Shown here: positions 16,307 through 26,179 of the stretch, piece after piece
Position numbering within the stretch: position 1 is the stretch's first letter
Layout of the letters: every line of letters begins with the position of its first letter
DNA from: Aquabacterium sp.
GTDB lineage: Bacteria > Pseudomonadota > Gammaproteobacteria > Burkholderiales > Burkholderiaceae_C
Assembly: GCF_016195855.1 (NCBI RefSeq)
Contig: NZ_JACPYU010000025.1
Coordinates: 98,953 to 162,952 of the forward strand
Length of the DNA: 64,000 bases
Direction of reading: 5' to 3'
Notes under the pieces: model-generated
Database searches by the model: none
What the model saw: only the letters and a program-made list of their open reading frames with translations
Told to the model about the DNA's origin: nothing
Program-made: the position numbers and the translations under genes

Positions 16307-17707
16307 ATGTCCAACCTGCTCTCGCACCTGCATTGGTCCTTGATCGCCGTAGAGCACAGCATGCTGGTGCTGGCAGGCCTGCTTGTCTACCTGACCTCGA
16401 CGCGCCTCACACGCCAGCACCGCCACCCGTCTGCGGCGCTGGCCTGGGTGCTCATGATCACCTTGCTGCCCTACCTGGGCATCCCGCTGTACCTGTTGAT
16501 CGGCGTGCGCAAGGTGCCACGCGCACAAGGCCGTTCACGCCCTGCGCCAGCGTCGCAGCCCGGCGACGCCACGCATTGGGCGCTGGGCTTGGGCGAAGCC
16601 CTGGCCCTGCCCGCACCCACGCGCAACAGCGCCGTGGCCTTCCAGGCCGATGGCCAGGCCGCACTGGACCGCCTCATGCAACTGGTGGAGCAAGCCACGC
16701 ACCGCATCGACATCTGCACCTTCGTGCTGGGGCATGACGCGGTCGCCGCGAACCTGTCAGCCGCACTGGGCCGCGCCGCGCGCCGGGGCGTGAAGGTACG
16801 CCTGCTGCTCGATGAGCTGGGCAGCTGGTCCACCCCCCGTTCGACGCTGCGCACGCTGCGTGGCCACGGGATCGAGTTGCAGCTCTTCATGCCGGTGCTG
16901 CCCAATATCCGCCGGGGCCGCGTCAACCTGCGCAATCACCGCAAGCTGGTGGTGGTCGACGGCCAGCACGTCTGGAGCGGTGGGCGCAACCTGGCCGCAG
17001 AGTACTTCGTCGGCCAGGGCTCGGCCCCCGTCTGGACCGACATCAGCTTCGTGGTCAGTGGCCCGCTGGCCCGGCAGGCACAAGATCTCTACCAGCAGGA
17101 CTGGCAGGTGGCCAGTGGCGAGAGAGGCTTTGTCGATGCCGCCATCGCCACGCCCGCCGCCCCCACCAGCGGCGCCTTGCTGCAATGGATACCCAGCGGC
17201 CCCGACCATGCAGACGACACACTCTATGCCCTGCTGCTGGCCGCTGCCTACCGCGCCGAGCAACGCATCATGCTGGTGTCGCCCTACTTCGTGCCCGACG
17301 ATGCCCTGTTGACCGCCTGGTGCATGGCCTGCCGACGCGGGGTGAAGCTCACGCTCGTGATCCCCGCGCGCTCCAACCATCGCCTGGCCGATGTGGCCCG
17401 TTCACCTTCATTGCGTGCGCTGATGGCCGCGGGCGCCCAGGTCATGCTGTACCCACGCATGCTGCACGCCAAAGCGATCATCGTGGATGACGACGTGGCC
17501 TGGTGCGGCTCAGCCAACCTGGACAGCCGCAGCCTGTTTCTCAACTTCGAGCTGAACACGGCGTTTTATGATGCCGACGCCATTGCCTGGCTCTCCCAAT
17601 GGGCCCGGCAACTGGCCGATGAGAGCGAACCTGCACCAGCGCAAGCGCCATCAGCAGCCCGCGAGCTGTTTGAAGGCCTGGTGCGCATCGTTGGCTTCCA
17701 GCTTTGA
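16307..17707 (+). CDS. cls: Cardiolipin synthase (phospholipase D family, two HKD motifs)
   Basis: A 466-residue membrane enzyme that condenses phosphatidylglycerol-type lipids to cardiolipin. Two N-terminal transmembrane helices (about 14-30 and 45-64, the latter in MITLLPYLGIPLYLLIG) are followed by two PLD domains, each with an HxKxxxxD motif: NHRKLVVVDG (His about 211) and LHAKAIIVDD (His about 387), each with a following GG/GS-N block (WSGGRNLAAEYF and WCGSANLDSRSLF). This is the ClsA-like layout. It begins 19 bases after pfkB and ends 14 bases before the DUF4337 gene. Confidence 0.92.
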   Translation: MSNLLSHLHWSLIAVEHSMLVLAGLLVYLTSTRLTRQHRHPSAALAWVLMITLLPYLGIPLYLLIGVRKVPRAQGRSRPAPASQPGDATHWALGLGEALALPAPTRNSAVAFQADGQAALDRLMQLVEQATHRIDICTFVLGHDAVAANLSAALGRAARRGVKVRLLLDELGSWSTPRSTLRTLRGHGIELQLFMPVLPNIRRGRVNLRNHRKLVVVDGQHVWSGGRNLAAEYFVGQGSAPVWTDISFVVSGPLARQAQDLYQQDWQVASGERGFVDAAIATPAAPTSGALLQWIPSGPDHADDTLYALLLAAAYRAEQRIMLVSPYFVPDDALLTAWCMACRRGVKLTLVIPARSNHRLADVARSPSLRALMAAGAQVMLYPRMLHAKAIIVDDDVAWCGSANLDSRSLFLNFELNTAFYDADAIAWLSQWARQLADESEPAPAQAPSAARELFEGLVRIVGFQL

Positions 17708-17721
17708 CCCCCAAAAACACC

Positions 17722-18330
17722 ATGGACATCGACCCCAAGGACCTCATCGAGCAAGCCCGCTCCGCCACGGAGCTGAAAGAGGCCAGCACAGCGCGGCTCA
17801 ACGCCACGGTGGCCATCACGGTGGCCGCGCTCGCCACGTTCATGGGCATCTGCAAGGTCAAGGACGACAACATCACGCAGGCCATGCAGCAGGCACAGTC
17901 CGACAAGCTGGACCACTGGGCCTACTACCAGGCCCGGAACCTGCGCCAGGAGATCGCTGAAGCCACGTTGACCCAGATCGCGTTGACGCGCCCTGCATCG
18001 ACCGATCCGAAGGCCCCAGACTATGAGCGGGCCATCGTCAAATACCAGGCCCTTGCCAAGGAACAGGCCCAGAAAAAGGACGCCATGAAGGCCGCCGCGG
18101 AGCAGGATCAAAAGAACTACGACGCGCTGAACTACCGCGACGACCAGTTCGACTTGTCTGATGCCTTGCTGGCGATCGCCATCGCCATGCTGGCGGTCAC
18201 CGCGCTCACCGGCATGTGGGCCTTGTACTGGACGGCGCTGGTGCCCACGGGCTTTGGCGTGCTGATGGGGGTGGCGGGCCTGGCTGCCCTGCCCATCCAC
18301 CCGGACGCCTTGATCAAGCTGCTGTCCTGA
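17722..18330 (+). CDS. DUF4337-family membrane protein
   Basis: A 202-residue protein with one N-terminal membrane helix (about 27-45, TVAITVAALATFMGI), a long charged and partly coiled-coil middle (about 50-145, rich in Lys, Glu, Gln and Ala), and two C-terminal membrane helices (about 150-195). This layout and the N-terminal DPKDLIEQARSATELKEAST suggest the DUF4337 family, whose function is unknown. The ATG at 17722 is preferred to a TTG at 17704 that overlaps the preceding gene's stop. It directly follows the cardiolipin synthase gene, suggesting but not proving a membrane role. Confidence 0.72.
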   Translation: MDIDPKDLIEQARSATELKEASTARLNATVAITVAALATFMGICKVKDDNITQAMQQAQSDKLDHWAYYQARNLRQEIAEATLTQIALTRPASTDPKAPDYERAIVKYQALAKEQAQKKDAMKAAAEQDQKNYDALNYRDDQFDLSDALLAIAIAMLAVTALTGMWALYWTALVPTGFGVLMGVAGLAALPIHPDALIKLLS

Positions 18331-18333
18331 TCA

Positions 18334-19056
18334 TCAAAAACGCACGCCGCCAGACACACGCCAGGCATCGTCACCTGAGAAATTCTGCTTCGGATCGCGT
18401 GCCAGCCGCACGAACCAGCTCGGGAAGTCCCAGGTCACGCTCAAGGCCCAGGCCTTGATGTAGCCCACGTCGCTGTCACCCGACTTGCGCATCAGGTCCA
18501 GCGACAGGCGGTCCTCCTCGACAGGGATGCGTGCGGTGAGGTGCCAGTCAGTTTGCCCGGTGTGCAGCCGGTCGTCATGGATCACGAACAGCGACCAGTT
18601 CTGTCCATTGGCGAACTGGTGCCCGCCCCCCAAGGTGAGCGCGTCATTGGGATCGAAGTTGAGGTTGAAGTAGGGCTTGAGGTTGGTGCGGCCCCAGCCC
18701 AGCAGGCCATACCACTCGTGCCCGATCTGCGCATTGAGGCTGCCCCCCACGTAGCCACCTGTGGCCGCCTGCAAGGAGGGCTGCACCGACACCAGGTCGG
18801 ACAAATCCACGCTGGTGTCGGCGCCCACGCGGTCCTGCCCGCCAAAGCCGTGGTCTTCATAGTGCCCGACCCAGACGTGGCTGCCCTCGTGCTGCCAGCG
18901 CAGATTGATGTCCTTGCCCTCGTCGTCGGCATATTGGTAGTAGCCCATCGTGAGCTTGAAGGGGTGTTTGTCTGCGTCGTCACTTTGTGCGTGGGCCACG
19001 CCCATGCCTGTCAACACGCAGATCATCAGCAGCTTGCGAAGTGTCATGGTTCTCAT
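18334..19056 (-). CDS. Probable outer-membrane beta-barrel protein of unknown function
   Basis: A 240-residue protein with a signal peptide (about 1-23, ending GVAHAQ). The mature chain is made of amphipathic strand-like segments rich in Trp, Tyr and Gly with turns such as DEGKD and FDPNDALT, and it ends WRVSGGVRF with a terminal Phe, the usual outer-membrane assembly signal. This supports a small barrel, but no named family is recognised. A second ATG three codons in (19047) is an equally plausible start. It is convergent with the DUF4337 gene, with a 3-base gap. Confidence 0.68.
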   Translation of the reverse strand: MRTMTLRKLLMICVLTGMGVAHAQSDDADKHPFKLTMGYYQYADDEGKDINLRWQHEGSHVWVGHYEDHGFGGQDRVGADTSVDLSDLVSVQPSLQAATGGYVGGSLNAQIGHEWYGLLGWGRTNLKPYFNLNFDPNDALTLGGGHQFANGQNWSLFVIHDDRLHTGQTDWHLTARIPVEEDRLSLDLMRKSGDSDVGYIKAWALSVTWDFPSWFVRLARDPKQNFSGDDAWRVSGGVRF

Positions 19057-19291
19057 CCGGATCAGTTCAAGCGGTGTCGCGACAAACAGGCCGTGACCGG
19101 CCTGTATACGTGAAAGTGGGTGACTGTGCCAAGCCTCTGGCGCTGCATTGAAACCCTGTGTCTGTTGTAGCCAACGGTGTCAACCACTCGTCAAACAGCT
19201 GCGTTATCGTGCAGTACCCCAGCCTATCCGAGGTGTTTGGGGGCTCTTTCTGCTCCAACCAGAGCTTGCTTATTACAGAAGGACATTCACC

Positions 19292-19489
19292 ATGAAAAAG
19301 TCTCTCCTCGTCGCATCGGTTCTCGCTTTGTTTGCCAGCATGTCCTTTGCTCAAGCCCAGACCGCCCCGATGGGCGAGCCGGCTGCCACGGCATCTGCAC
19401 CTGCCAAGCACAAGAAGCACCACAAGGCTGTGCACAAGCACATGCGTCACCACAAGGCTGCCACGGCCGCTTCGGGCGCCAGCAAGTAA
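19292..19489 (+). CDS. Small exported His/Lys-rich protein
   Basis: A 65-residue protein with a signal peptide (KKSLLVASVLALFASMSFAQ, cleavage near 22) and a short mature part dominated by Lys, His, Ala and Thr (KHKKHHKAVHKHMRHHKAAT). Composition resembles acid-shock Asr-like and metal-buffering small periplasmic proteins, but homology is not claimed. AAGGA eight bases upstream supports the start. It is followed by an intrinsic terminator, so it is its own unit. The 235 bases before it, shared with the divergent barrel gene, show no other feature. Confidence 0.75.
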   Translation: MKKSLLVASVLALFASMSFAQAQTAPMGEPAATASAPAKHKKHHKAVHKHMRHHKAATAASGASK

Positions 19490-19510
19490 GCCGCTTGCGG
19501 TTTTGCGCCA

Positions 19511-19534
19511 AAAAGCCGGGTTACCCCGGCTTTT
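19511..19534. terminator. Intrinsic terminator after the His/Lys-rich protein gene
   Basis: AAAAGCCGGG (19511-19520) pairs with CCCGGCTTTT (19525-19534) around a 4-base loop, giving a T-tract on both strands. Confidence 0.92.
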
Positions 19535-19586
19535 GTCATTTCCGTGTGTACTTTGTCTCAGCCGGCCCTGCGTGCAGTCTGAAAGA

Positions 19587-20816
19587 ATGAAGAACAAGAA
19601 CAACAAGCGATTGACGCGACAAATGCACCTCCGCACGACATGGCTGGCACACCTGGTGTTTGCTGCCGCCAGCGCCTTGACACCCCTGGCGCAAGCCAGC
19701 ACGGATGGCATCCAGTTCGCATGCGGCGCCAGCCTGGCACCGGCCATCCAGATTGGCATGGGGCGCTACCTGGCCGAGCTGGACATTGGCCCTGCGCTCT
19801 ACCAACTCACGGCTGACACGCAGACCGGCTCGCTGACCTACACCCTGCGCACGCCCGCTGACGACCACAACACGCTGGACCTGTTCAAACGCCCCGAGTT
19901 CAATGTGGGCCAGGACACCGTAACCCTGCCTCAAGCCGGCAAGGCACCCATGTCCGTGCAGACGGTATCGCGCAAGGAAATCGTGCTGGCCCTCATGCAG
20001 CATGGCCGCCAAACCGTGTTCAGCGGCGCAGCCTGTGATCTGCAAGCCCTCAAGGATCAGGTCGGCTTGCGGCAGAACATCGTGGCCTGGTCAGAGCACC
20101 TGCACTGGGTCTGGCCCGATGGTGGCCCGGCCCGCTGGAACGCCCGCTACTGGCGCGACGGCACCCCGGTGCGTGGCCGCCCTCTGCACACGGCCTTGCT
20201 GGATGCGTTCACCAACGAGCACCGTTATGCGATTGGTTGCTACACCGCCACCAAGCTGGTCGTGCTGCAAGGCATCACGGACTACTACCGCCGCGTCAAG
20301 GCTGACCCGGCGCACACCGCGCTGGTCGAGCAGCGCGTTCAGGTCAACGGCGACCCGCTGGTCAACATCGAACCGGGCGACATGTGGTTCTTTGAAGATG
20401 ACTTCGACCCGCGCGAGAAGGACAGGCCCGGCAAGCTGATGAAGATGCACTACAACGTCGCGCCGACCAACTTCGTGCCCGGCGACTGGATCTACATCCT
20501 CAATACCGACCCCAAGACCCGCCACAAGACCGGCTATGAGGGCTCCAACGCGCTGTACATGGGGCGCAACCGTTTTGACGATTACTTCAACGACCACAAC
20601 CATTCGTACAGCTACGAAGAAAAGGTCGATGAGGTCTACCAATGGCGCAACGGGGTGTTCAGCCGCTCGCGTGACGCCGACAAGATCCAGCCCCTGAGCG
20701 CCGAGGACATGCGCCGCTTGAGCCAGCGCCCTGCCCAGGGTGGGCTGGTGAAGGGCTACCGCGTGGTGCCCTACCTGTTCGGCTTTGAGGCGCTGCCAGC
20801 CTGGCGCCACCCCTGA
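19587..20816 (+). CDS. Exported protein resembling Bacillus Tgl transglutaminase
   Basis: A 409-residue exported protein (signal-like segment about 16-37, ending PLAQAS; an internal ATG at 19623 is an alternative start). The C-terminal half recalls protein-glutamine gamma-glutamyltransferase of Bacillus: RYAIGCYTATKLVVLQG matches the region around the catalytic Cys, and PGDWIYILNTDP followed by YEGSNALYMGRNRF matches the later PGD-hydrophobic and GxN-x-LG region. The Cys is kept; the acidic residue expected before Asn is Ser. If active it would crosslink periplasmic or surface proteins. The match was made by eye over about 100 residues and is uncertain. Confidence 0.5.
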   Translation: MKNKNNKRLTRQMHLRTTWLAHLVFAAASALTPLAQASTDGIQFACGASLAPAIQIGMGRYLAELDIGPALYQLTADTQTGSLTYTLRTPADDHNTLDLFKRPEFNVGQDTVTLPQAGKAPMSVQTVSRKEIVLALMQHGRQTVFSGAACDLQALKDQVGLRQNIVAWSEHLHWVWPDGGPARWNARYWRDGTPVRGRPLHTALLDAFTNEHRYAIGCYTATKLVVLQGITDYYRRVKADPAHTALVEQRVQVNGDPLVNIEPGDMWFFEDDFDPREKDRPGKLMKMHYNVAPTNFVPGDWIYILNTDPKTRHKTGYEGSNALYMGRNRFDDYFNDHNHSYSYEEKVDEVYQWRNGVFSRSRDADKIQPLSAEDMRRLSQRPAQGGLVKGYRVVPYLFGFEALPAWRHP

Positions 20817-20831
20817 GCCGCCTGCGCCTGA

Positions 20832-21479
20832 TCAGGCCTGCTGGTAAAGCGCCTGGGCCAGCGGGTTGGGCGTGGGCTCGGCGATCTTGCTCAGCGTGTT
20901 GCGGTCACGGTGGTGGAAGGGTTCGGCCTGGCCCTTGATCTCCATCACGGTGTCCTCGTCATAAGACCAGGTGCCATCCGGGTTGATCGTCACCTGGATG
21001 CGGAATTCCACCGTGCGGAAGGCATGTTCCAGAAACGGCGTCGAGCAGATGCCGTAGTCCAGCTGCCCCCGCGTGGCGACCAGCTCGAAGCTGGTGGCAT
21101 CGGCCGTGGCCTTGCCCGCCGCCATCACGGTCTGCGCACGCGGGATGGTCAGGGTGTGGATGACGGTCCCGGTGGTGGGCTCCCACAACCAGTAGCCAAC
21201 CTGGTCATGGTAGGTCTTGACCTGATCCGGCTTGGTCACGTGCGTGTGATAGCGCAGGCCGTAGAACAGCTGCGGGCCGTTGGTTTGCGGGTCAATGGGC
21301 TGCAACTCGATGCGCTCGACATAGGCCTGCTTCTTGGCGCCTTCCGCCTTGGGTTTGACGTCCAGGCCGCGCGTGCCCTGCCAGATACCGGCCATGCCGC
21401 GCAGGGGCCCCAGGTTTTTCAGGGTGTCCACATCCACATTGGACGGCTCGGTATAGATGTCCTTCGGAAAATCACTCAT
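20832..21479 (-). CDS. Heme-binding beta-barrel domain protein (nitrobindin/THAP4-like)
   Basis: A 215-residue cytoplasmic protein without signal peptide. The block LRGMAGIWQGTRGLDV has the G-x-W-x-G lipocalin-like opening of the heme-binding beta-barrel (DUF1794/THAP4-like) family. It is followed by alternating strands (YVERIELQPI, LFYGLRYHTHV, VGYWLWEPTTGTVIHTLTIP) and a late TWSYDEDTVMEI. Such proteins bind ferric heme or fatty acids; the ligand here is unknown. The start at 21479 is supported by AGGAG upstream; a longer frame extends 116 codons into the hypB region and is spurious. It is transcribed divergently from hypB. Confidence 0.75.
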   Translation of the reverse strand: MSDFPKDIYTEPSNVDVDTLKNLGPLRGMAGIWQGTRGLDVKPKAEGAKKQAYVERIELQPIDPQTNGPQLFYGLRYHTHVTKPDQVKTYHDQVGYWLWEPTTGTVIHTLTIPRAQTVMAAGKATADATSFELVATRGQLDYGICSTPFLEHAFRTVEFRIQVTINPDGTWSYDEDTVMEIKGQAEPFHHRDRNTLSKIAEPTPNPLAQALYQQA

Positions 21480-21616
21480 GCCCACTCCTGGCTGACAAGG
21501 TTTCACTGACGTCAATTTAGCGTCAAATCGAGCTGTGTCGCCCGCCCCACTGCCATTGACCTGGGCTTGAATTGCGCTACCCTTGGCGACATCACCGGCA
21601 AGGATCAGGAACACCC

Positions 21617-22384
21617 ATGTGCACCATCTGTGGCTGTGAGTCTGCCCAAAGCCATGCGCACGAGCATGGCCACGTGCATGACGATGTGCATGAGCACCCC
21701 CATCCTCAAGCGCATGGTGGCGACATGCACACCCGCGTCCTGCAGCTGGAGCAGGACATCCTGGCCGGCAACGACCATGTCGCCGCCCACATCCGCGAAC
21801 ACCTGGCCGCCCACCACACCCTGGCACTCAACCTGGTCTCCAGCCCGGGCTCGGGCAAAACCACCTTGCTGGTTGAAACCGTGCAACGCCTGCAGGCCAG
21901 CCGCCCCGTGGCCGTGATCGAGGGCGACCAGCAAACCAGTTTCGACGCCGAACGCATCCGGGCCACCGGCGTGCGCGCCATCCAGATCAACACCGGCAAG
22001 GGCTGCCACCTCGACGCCCGCATGGTGCACGATGCCCTGCACCACCTGCCCGATCTGGATCACGGCGTGCTGATGATCGAAAACGTCGGCAACCTGGTCT
22101 GCCCCGCCGCCTTTGACCTGGGTGAACGCACCAAGGTGCTGGTGTTCTCCGTCACAGAGGGTGAAGACAAGCCCCTCAAATACCCCGATATGTTCCAGGC
22201 CGCCGGCCTGATCCTGCTCAACAAGTGCGATCTGCTGCCGCACCTGCGCTTCGACATGGACAAGGCCATGGGCTTCATCCGTCAGGTCAACCCCGATGCC
22301 GCCGTCATCGCGCTCTCGGCCACCACCGGCCAGGGTTTTGATGACTGGATGGGCTGGCTGGAGCAGCAATGCACCGCCGCCTAG
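21617..22384 (+). CDS. hypB: Hydrogenase nickel incorporation GTPase HypB
   Basis: A 255-residue cytoplasmic GTPase that delivers nickel to the hydrogenase large subunit with HypA. It starts with the high-affinity nickel motif MCTICGCE, continues with a His-rich stretch (12 or more His in residues 12-37), and has the P-loop [22 protein letters not shown], and the guanine-specificity NKCD. The ATG at 21617 is chosen because the family begins at MCxxCGC; AGGA lies upstream. A weak sigma-70-like promoter TTGACC (21556-21561), 16 bases, TACCCT (21578-21583) lies before it. It is the first gene of the hydrogenase unit and overlaps hypF by 16 bases. Confidence 0.95.
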   Translation: MCTICGCESAQSHAHEHGHVHDDVHEHPHPQAHGGDMHTRVLQLEQDILAGNDHVAAHIREHLAAHHTLALNLVSSPGSGKTTLLVETVQRLQASRPVAVIEGDQQTSFDAERIRATGVRAIQINTGKGCHLDARMVHDALHHLPDLDHGVLMIENVGNLVCPAAFDLGERTKVLVFSVTEGEDKPLKYPDMFQAAGLILLNKCDLLPHLRFDMDKAMGFIRQVNPDAAVIALSATTGQGFDDWMGWLEQQCTAA

Positions 22385-24825
22385 CCGTGCGTGGGCAGGT
22401 CCAGGGCGTGGGTTTCCGCCCCTGGGTCTGGCAACAGGCCACCGCGCTGGGCCTGATCGGCTGGGTGCGCAACACCAGCTTCGGCGTGGAAATCGACCTG
22501 CACGGTGATGCGGCCTTGCTGGACACCCTGCAAGAGCGACTGTGGCAAGCCCCGGCGCCCGCCAAGGTCGAGCAAGTGGACGTGCTGACGGCCACGTCCA
22601 CCACCGACACCTCGGCGCCCACCAAGCCTTTCGAGATCCAGCCCAGCGTCAGCAGCCCCCATCCCCACATGGCCACGATTGGCGCCGACCTGGGCGTGTG
22701 CGCCCGCTGCCTGTCGGAGCTGTTCAACCCGGACAACCGGCGCTGGCGGCATGCCTTCATCAACTGCCCGCAATGCGGGCCTCGCTACACCGTCACCCGC
22801 AGCCTGCCGTTTGACCGCGGCCACACCAGCCTGGCGCGCTTCCTGCCCTGCCCGACATGCGACGCCGAATACAAGAACGGCGCAGACCGGCGCTTTCACC
22901 ACCAGACCAACACCTGCCCCGAATGCGGCCCGCGCCTGTGGCTCAAGCAGACCGACGGCAGCCTCGATGAGCACGACCCGATTGCCGCCGGCCTGAAGCT
23001 GCTGCGCGAAGGCGGCATCCTGGCGGTCAAGGGCCTGGGTGGCTTTCACCTCGTCTGCGATGCCCGCCAGCCCGATGCCGTGGCCCGCTTGCGCCAGCGC
23101 AAGCGGCGCGACGCCAAACCCCTGGCCGTGATGATGGCCAACCCGGCGTCCATCCCGCCCTGGGCCCCGATGACCCCGCACGAGCAGCGCTGGCTGCAAT
23201 CGGCCGAGCGCCCCATCGTGTTGCTGACGCAATCCGACCGCGCCAAACGCGAGATGCCTCGGGTGGCCCCCGACCTGGCCTGGCTGGGTGTGATGCTGCC
23301 CTACACCCCCATCCACTTCCTGCTCTTTCACGAGGCAGCGGGCCGCCCTGCCGGCACCGACTGGCTGACACGCCCGCAGGAGATGGTGATGGTGGTCACC
23401 AGTGGCAATGCCAGCGGATCGCCCCTGGTGATCGACAACGAAACCGCGCAGCTGGAGCTGGCCGAGATCGCCGACGGCTGGCTGCTGCACGACCGCGACA
23501 TCCTGGCGCGCAACGACGACTCGGTGCTGCGGGTGCGGCCCGATGGCTCGGCCTGTTTCATCCGGCGCAGCCGGGGTTATGCCCCCATGCCGGTGGCCCT
23601 GCCCACGCAGCCCGGCAAAAGCCAGGACGAGCAGCATCTGCCACCCTCCGTGCTGGCCATGGGCGCATTGCTCAAAAGTACCTTGTGCATCACCCAGGGC
23701 GACCGCGCCATGGTGTCGCCCCATGTGGGTGACCTGGACTCGGTCGACACGCGCGTGGTCTTCACCCGCATGGCCGACATCTGGCCCGGCTGGCTGCGCA
23801 CCCAGCCCGACGCCCTGGCCTGCGACCTGCACCCCGACTTCTTCAGCACCATCCTGGCCGCGCACATGGCCCACAGCCGCGCCTCCACCGCGTCGGGCGT
23901 GCAGGCCTTGCCGCTGATCCAGGTCCAGCACCACCACGCCCATGTGGCCGCCGTGCTGGCCGAGCATGCCGACGAAAAAGGCGTGCACGGCCCCGTGATC
24001 GGCCTGGCGCTGGACGGCCATGGCCTGGGCAGCGACGGCATGGTCTGGGGTGGCGAACTGCTCGCGGTGCAAGAAGACCAGTGCGAGCGCCTGGGCCATT
24101 TGTGGCCGCTGGTCATGCCCGGCGGGGACGCCGCCGTGCGCGAGCCCTGGCGCATGGCCGCCTCGCTGCTGCATACCCTGGGGCGCACCAAAGAGATCGG
24201 CGTGCGCTTCGCGTCGATCCAGCAATCGGGCCTGTTGCAGCAGTGGTTGTCGCAAAGCACGACGCCGGGTGCGGCCTCCGGCAAGTCACCCGTCACCCAT
24301 GGGCACGCCCAGACCACCAGCCTGGGGCGCCTGTTCGATGCCGCGGCCGGCCTGCTCAACGTGCTGGCACCCTACACCCAATCACGCTTTGAGGCCGAAG
24401 CCGCGATGCGCCTGGAAAGCCTGGCCAGCACCTGCTGGCCCGCCGAACCGCTGAACGGCGGTTGGCAGATCACCGACGAACTGGTGCTCGACTGGCGGCC
24501 GCTCATGAACTGGCTGGCCGATCAGGGCGACACGGCGCAAGCGGCGGCGGTGTTCCACGCCACGGTGGCCGCGGCCCTGGCCGACTGGGCCGCCCAGGCC
24601 TGCGCGCGCCGGGGCCTGAACACCGTGGTGCTGTCCGGCGGTTGCCTGGCCAACCGCCTGCTCGACGACGCCTTGTACAGCAGCCTGATCGCCCAGGGCC
24701 TGAGGGTCTGGCGCCCGGCACAATACCCCTGTGGTGACGGCGGCCTGAGCCTTGGGCAAGCCTGGGTTGCCCGCCAGAGACTGATCAAACAAGACCCATG
24801 TGCCTCGCCCTACCAGCCCGCGTGA
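22369..24825 (+). CDS. hypF: Carbamoyltransferase HypF
   Basis: An 818-residue enzyme that carbamoylates the C-terminal Cys of HypE, the first step of cyanide-ligand synthesis for the Fe(CN)2CO centre. The domain order is complete: acylphosphatase-like (about 1-90, [17 protein letters not shown]), paired zinc fingers ([32 protein letters not shown] at about 105-180), a YrdC-like carbamoyl-AMP domain (about 200-400, [18 protein letters not shown] and [13 protein letters not shown]), and a Kae1-like domain ([16 protein letters not shown], then [13 protein letters not shown]). It overlaps hypB by 16 and hypC by 28 bases. Confidence 0.96.
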   Translation: MHRRLAVRGQVQGVGFRPWVWQQATALGLIGWVRNTSFGVEIDLHGDAALLDTLQERLWQAPAPAKVEQVDVLTATSTTDTSAPTKPFEIQPSVSSPHPHMATIGADLGVCARCLSELFNPDNRRWRHAFINCPQCGPRYTVTRSLPFDRGHTSLARFLPCPTCDAEYKNGADRRFHHQTNTCPECGPRLWLKQTDGSLDEHDPIAAGLKLLREGGILAVKGLGGFHLVCDARQPDAVARLRQRKRRDAKPLAVMMANPASIPPWAPMTPHEQRWLQSAERPIVLLTQSDRAKREMPRVAPDLAWLGVMLPYTPIHFLLFHEAAGRPAGTDWLTRPQEMVMVVTSGNASGSPLVIDNETAQLELAEIADGWLLHDRDILARNDDSVLRVRPDGSACFIRRSRGYAPMPVALPTQPGKSQDEQHLPPSVLAMGALLKSTLCITQGDRAMVSPHVGDLDSVDTRVVFTRMADIWPGWLRTQPDALACDLHPDFFSTILAAHMAHSRASTASGVQALPLIQVQHHHAHVAAVLAEHADEKGVHGPVIGLALDGHGLGSDGMVWGGELLAVQEDQCERLGHLWPLVMPGGDAAVREPWRMAASLLHTLGRTKEIGVRFASIQQSGLLQQWLSQSTTPGAASGKSPVTHGHAQTTSLGRLFDAAAGLLNVLAPYTQSRFEAEAAMRLESLASTCWPAEPLNGGWQITDELVLDWRPLMNWLADQGDTAQAAAVFHATVAAALADWAAQACARRGLNTVVLSGGCLANRLLDDALYSSLIAQGLRVWRPAQYPCGDGGLSLGQAWVARQRLIKQDPCASPYQPA

Positions 24826-25061
24826 TCGAGATCGACGCCGCCTGCCAGCACGGCACGGTGGACATGGGAGGCGTGCGCAAGCAGGTCTCGCTGGCGCTGC
24901 TCGATGAGGTGCAGCTTGGCGACTACGTGATCGTGCACGTGGGCTACGCCCTCACCCGGCTGGACCAGGAGGAGGCCGAGCACACCCTGACCCTGTTTGC
25001 CCAGATGGCTGCCGATACAGAGCCAAGCACGCCAGCAAACACGCCGGCAAACGCGCCATGA
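24798..25061 (+). CDS. hypC: Hydrogenase maturation chaperone HypC
   Basis: An 87-residue chaperone that carries the Fe(CN)2CO precursor between HypD and the large subunit. It starts [13 protein letters not shown], with the essential Cys2, and has the family segments GGVRKQVSLALL and GDYVIVHVGYALTRLD. The last dozen residues form a Pro/Ala/Thr-rich tail with a repeated TPAN/NAPAN pattern. It overlaps hypF at its start and hypD by four bases (ATGA). Confidence 0.95.
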   Translation: MCLALPARVIEIDAACQHGTVDMGGVRKQVSLALLDEVQLGDYVIVHVGYALTRLDQEEAEHTLTLFAQMAADTEPSTPANTPANAP

Positions 25062-26179
25062 AGTACGTCAGCGAATTCCGTGACCCGCAACTGGCGCAGC
25101 AACTGGCGCAGGCCATGGCACGCGAGGTGCGCCTTGATCGGCCCTACCGCTTCATGGAGTTCTGTGGTGGCCACACACATGCGCTGGCGCGCTACGGCGT
25201 GCTGGATCTCTTGCCCCCGCAAGTGCAGATGATCCATGGCCCCGGTTGCCCGGTGTGCGTGCTGCCGATTGGCCGCATCGACATGGCCATCGAGGTGGCG
25301 CGCCGCCCTGACGTCGTGCTGGCCAGCTATGGCGATACCTTGCGCATCCCGGTCTCCAAAGGCCTGAGCCTGATGGGCGCGCGCGCTCAGGGTGCTGATG
25401 TGCGCGTGGTCTATTCGGTGGACGACGCCTTGCAACTGGCGCGCACTTTGCCTGACCGTGAAGTCGTGTTCCTGGCCATCGGCTTCGAGACCACCACCCC
25501 GCCAACGGCCGTGGCCATCCAGACCGCGCAGCGCGAAGGCCTGCGCAACTTCAGCGTGCTGTGCAACCACGTGCTCACGCCAGCGGCCATGCACGCCATC
25601 CTGGATCAACCCGAGCCTGTGGCGCTGGACGGGCTGGTGGGGCCGGCGCATGTCTCGACCATCATCGGCTCACGCCCTTACGAGGCCTTTGCCGCCGACT
25701 ACCGCTTGCCCGTGGTGATCGCCGGCTTCGAGCCGCTGGACGTGATGCAGGCCATCCTGATGCTGATCCGCCAGGTCAACGACGGCCGCGCCGAGGTTGA
25801 AAACGAGTTCACGCGTGCGGTCAACCGCGAGGGCAATGCCAAGGCGATTGCCTTGACCGATGAAGTCTTCAGCTTGCGCGACGGCTTCGAGTGGCGCGGC
25901 CTGGGCCGCATCCCGCACAGCGCCTTGCGCCTGAGCGATGCCCATGCCGGCATGGACGCCGAGTTGCGCTTTGGGCTGGCTGCGCGTGCGGTGCCCGATC
26001 ACCCGCGCTGCGAATGCGGCCCGATCCTGCGCGGGCACAAGCGCCCGCAAGACTGCGTGCTGTTTGGCACCATCTGCACGCCCGATCAACCAACGGGCGC
26101 CTGCATGGTCAGCTCCGAAGGCGCTTGTGCAGCGCATTACCGTTATGGCCGCCACCAAACCAGCGAGGTCACCGCGTGA
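25058..26179 (+). CDS. hypD: Hydrogenase maturation iron-sulfur protein HypD
   Basis: A 373-residue [4Fe-4S] scaffold on which Fe(CN)2CO is assembled with HypC and HypE. Conserved blocks are YRFMEFCGGHTHALARYG, MIHGPGCPVCVLPIGRID, and LCNHVLTPAAM. The C-terminal cluster-binding cysteines lie in PRCECGPILRGHKRPQDC and the TICTPDQPTGACMVSSEGAC region. Length is normal. It overlaps hypC by four bases and the GTG start of hypE lies in its stop codon. Confidence 0.96.
   Translation: MKYVSEFRDPQLAQQLAQAMAREVRLDRPYRFMEFCGGHTHALARYGVLDLLPPQVQMIHGPGCPVCVLPIGRIDMAIEVARRPDVVLASYGDTLRIPVSKGLSLMGARAQGADVRVVYSVDDALQLARTLPDREVVFLAIGFETTTPPTAVAIQTAQREGLRNFSVLCNHVLTPAAMHAILDQPEPVALDGLVGPAHVSTIIGSRPYEAFAADYRLPVVIAGFEPLDVMQAILMLIRQVNDGRAEVENEFTRAVNREGNAKAIALTDEVFSLRDGFEWRGLGRIPHSALRLSDAHAGMDAELRFGLAARAVPDHPRCECGPILRGHKRPQDCVLFGTICTPDQPTGACMVSSEGACAAHYRYGRHQTSEVTA

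Noticed and set aside
21556-21590. Possible sigma-54 promoter before hypB (TGGGCTTGAATTGC)
   Set aside because: The GG and GC doublets are 9 bases apart instead of the strict 10, and no enhancer-binding regulator gene is nearby.
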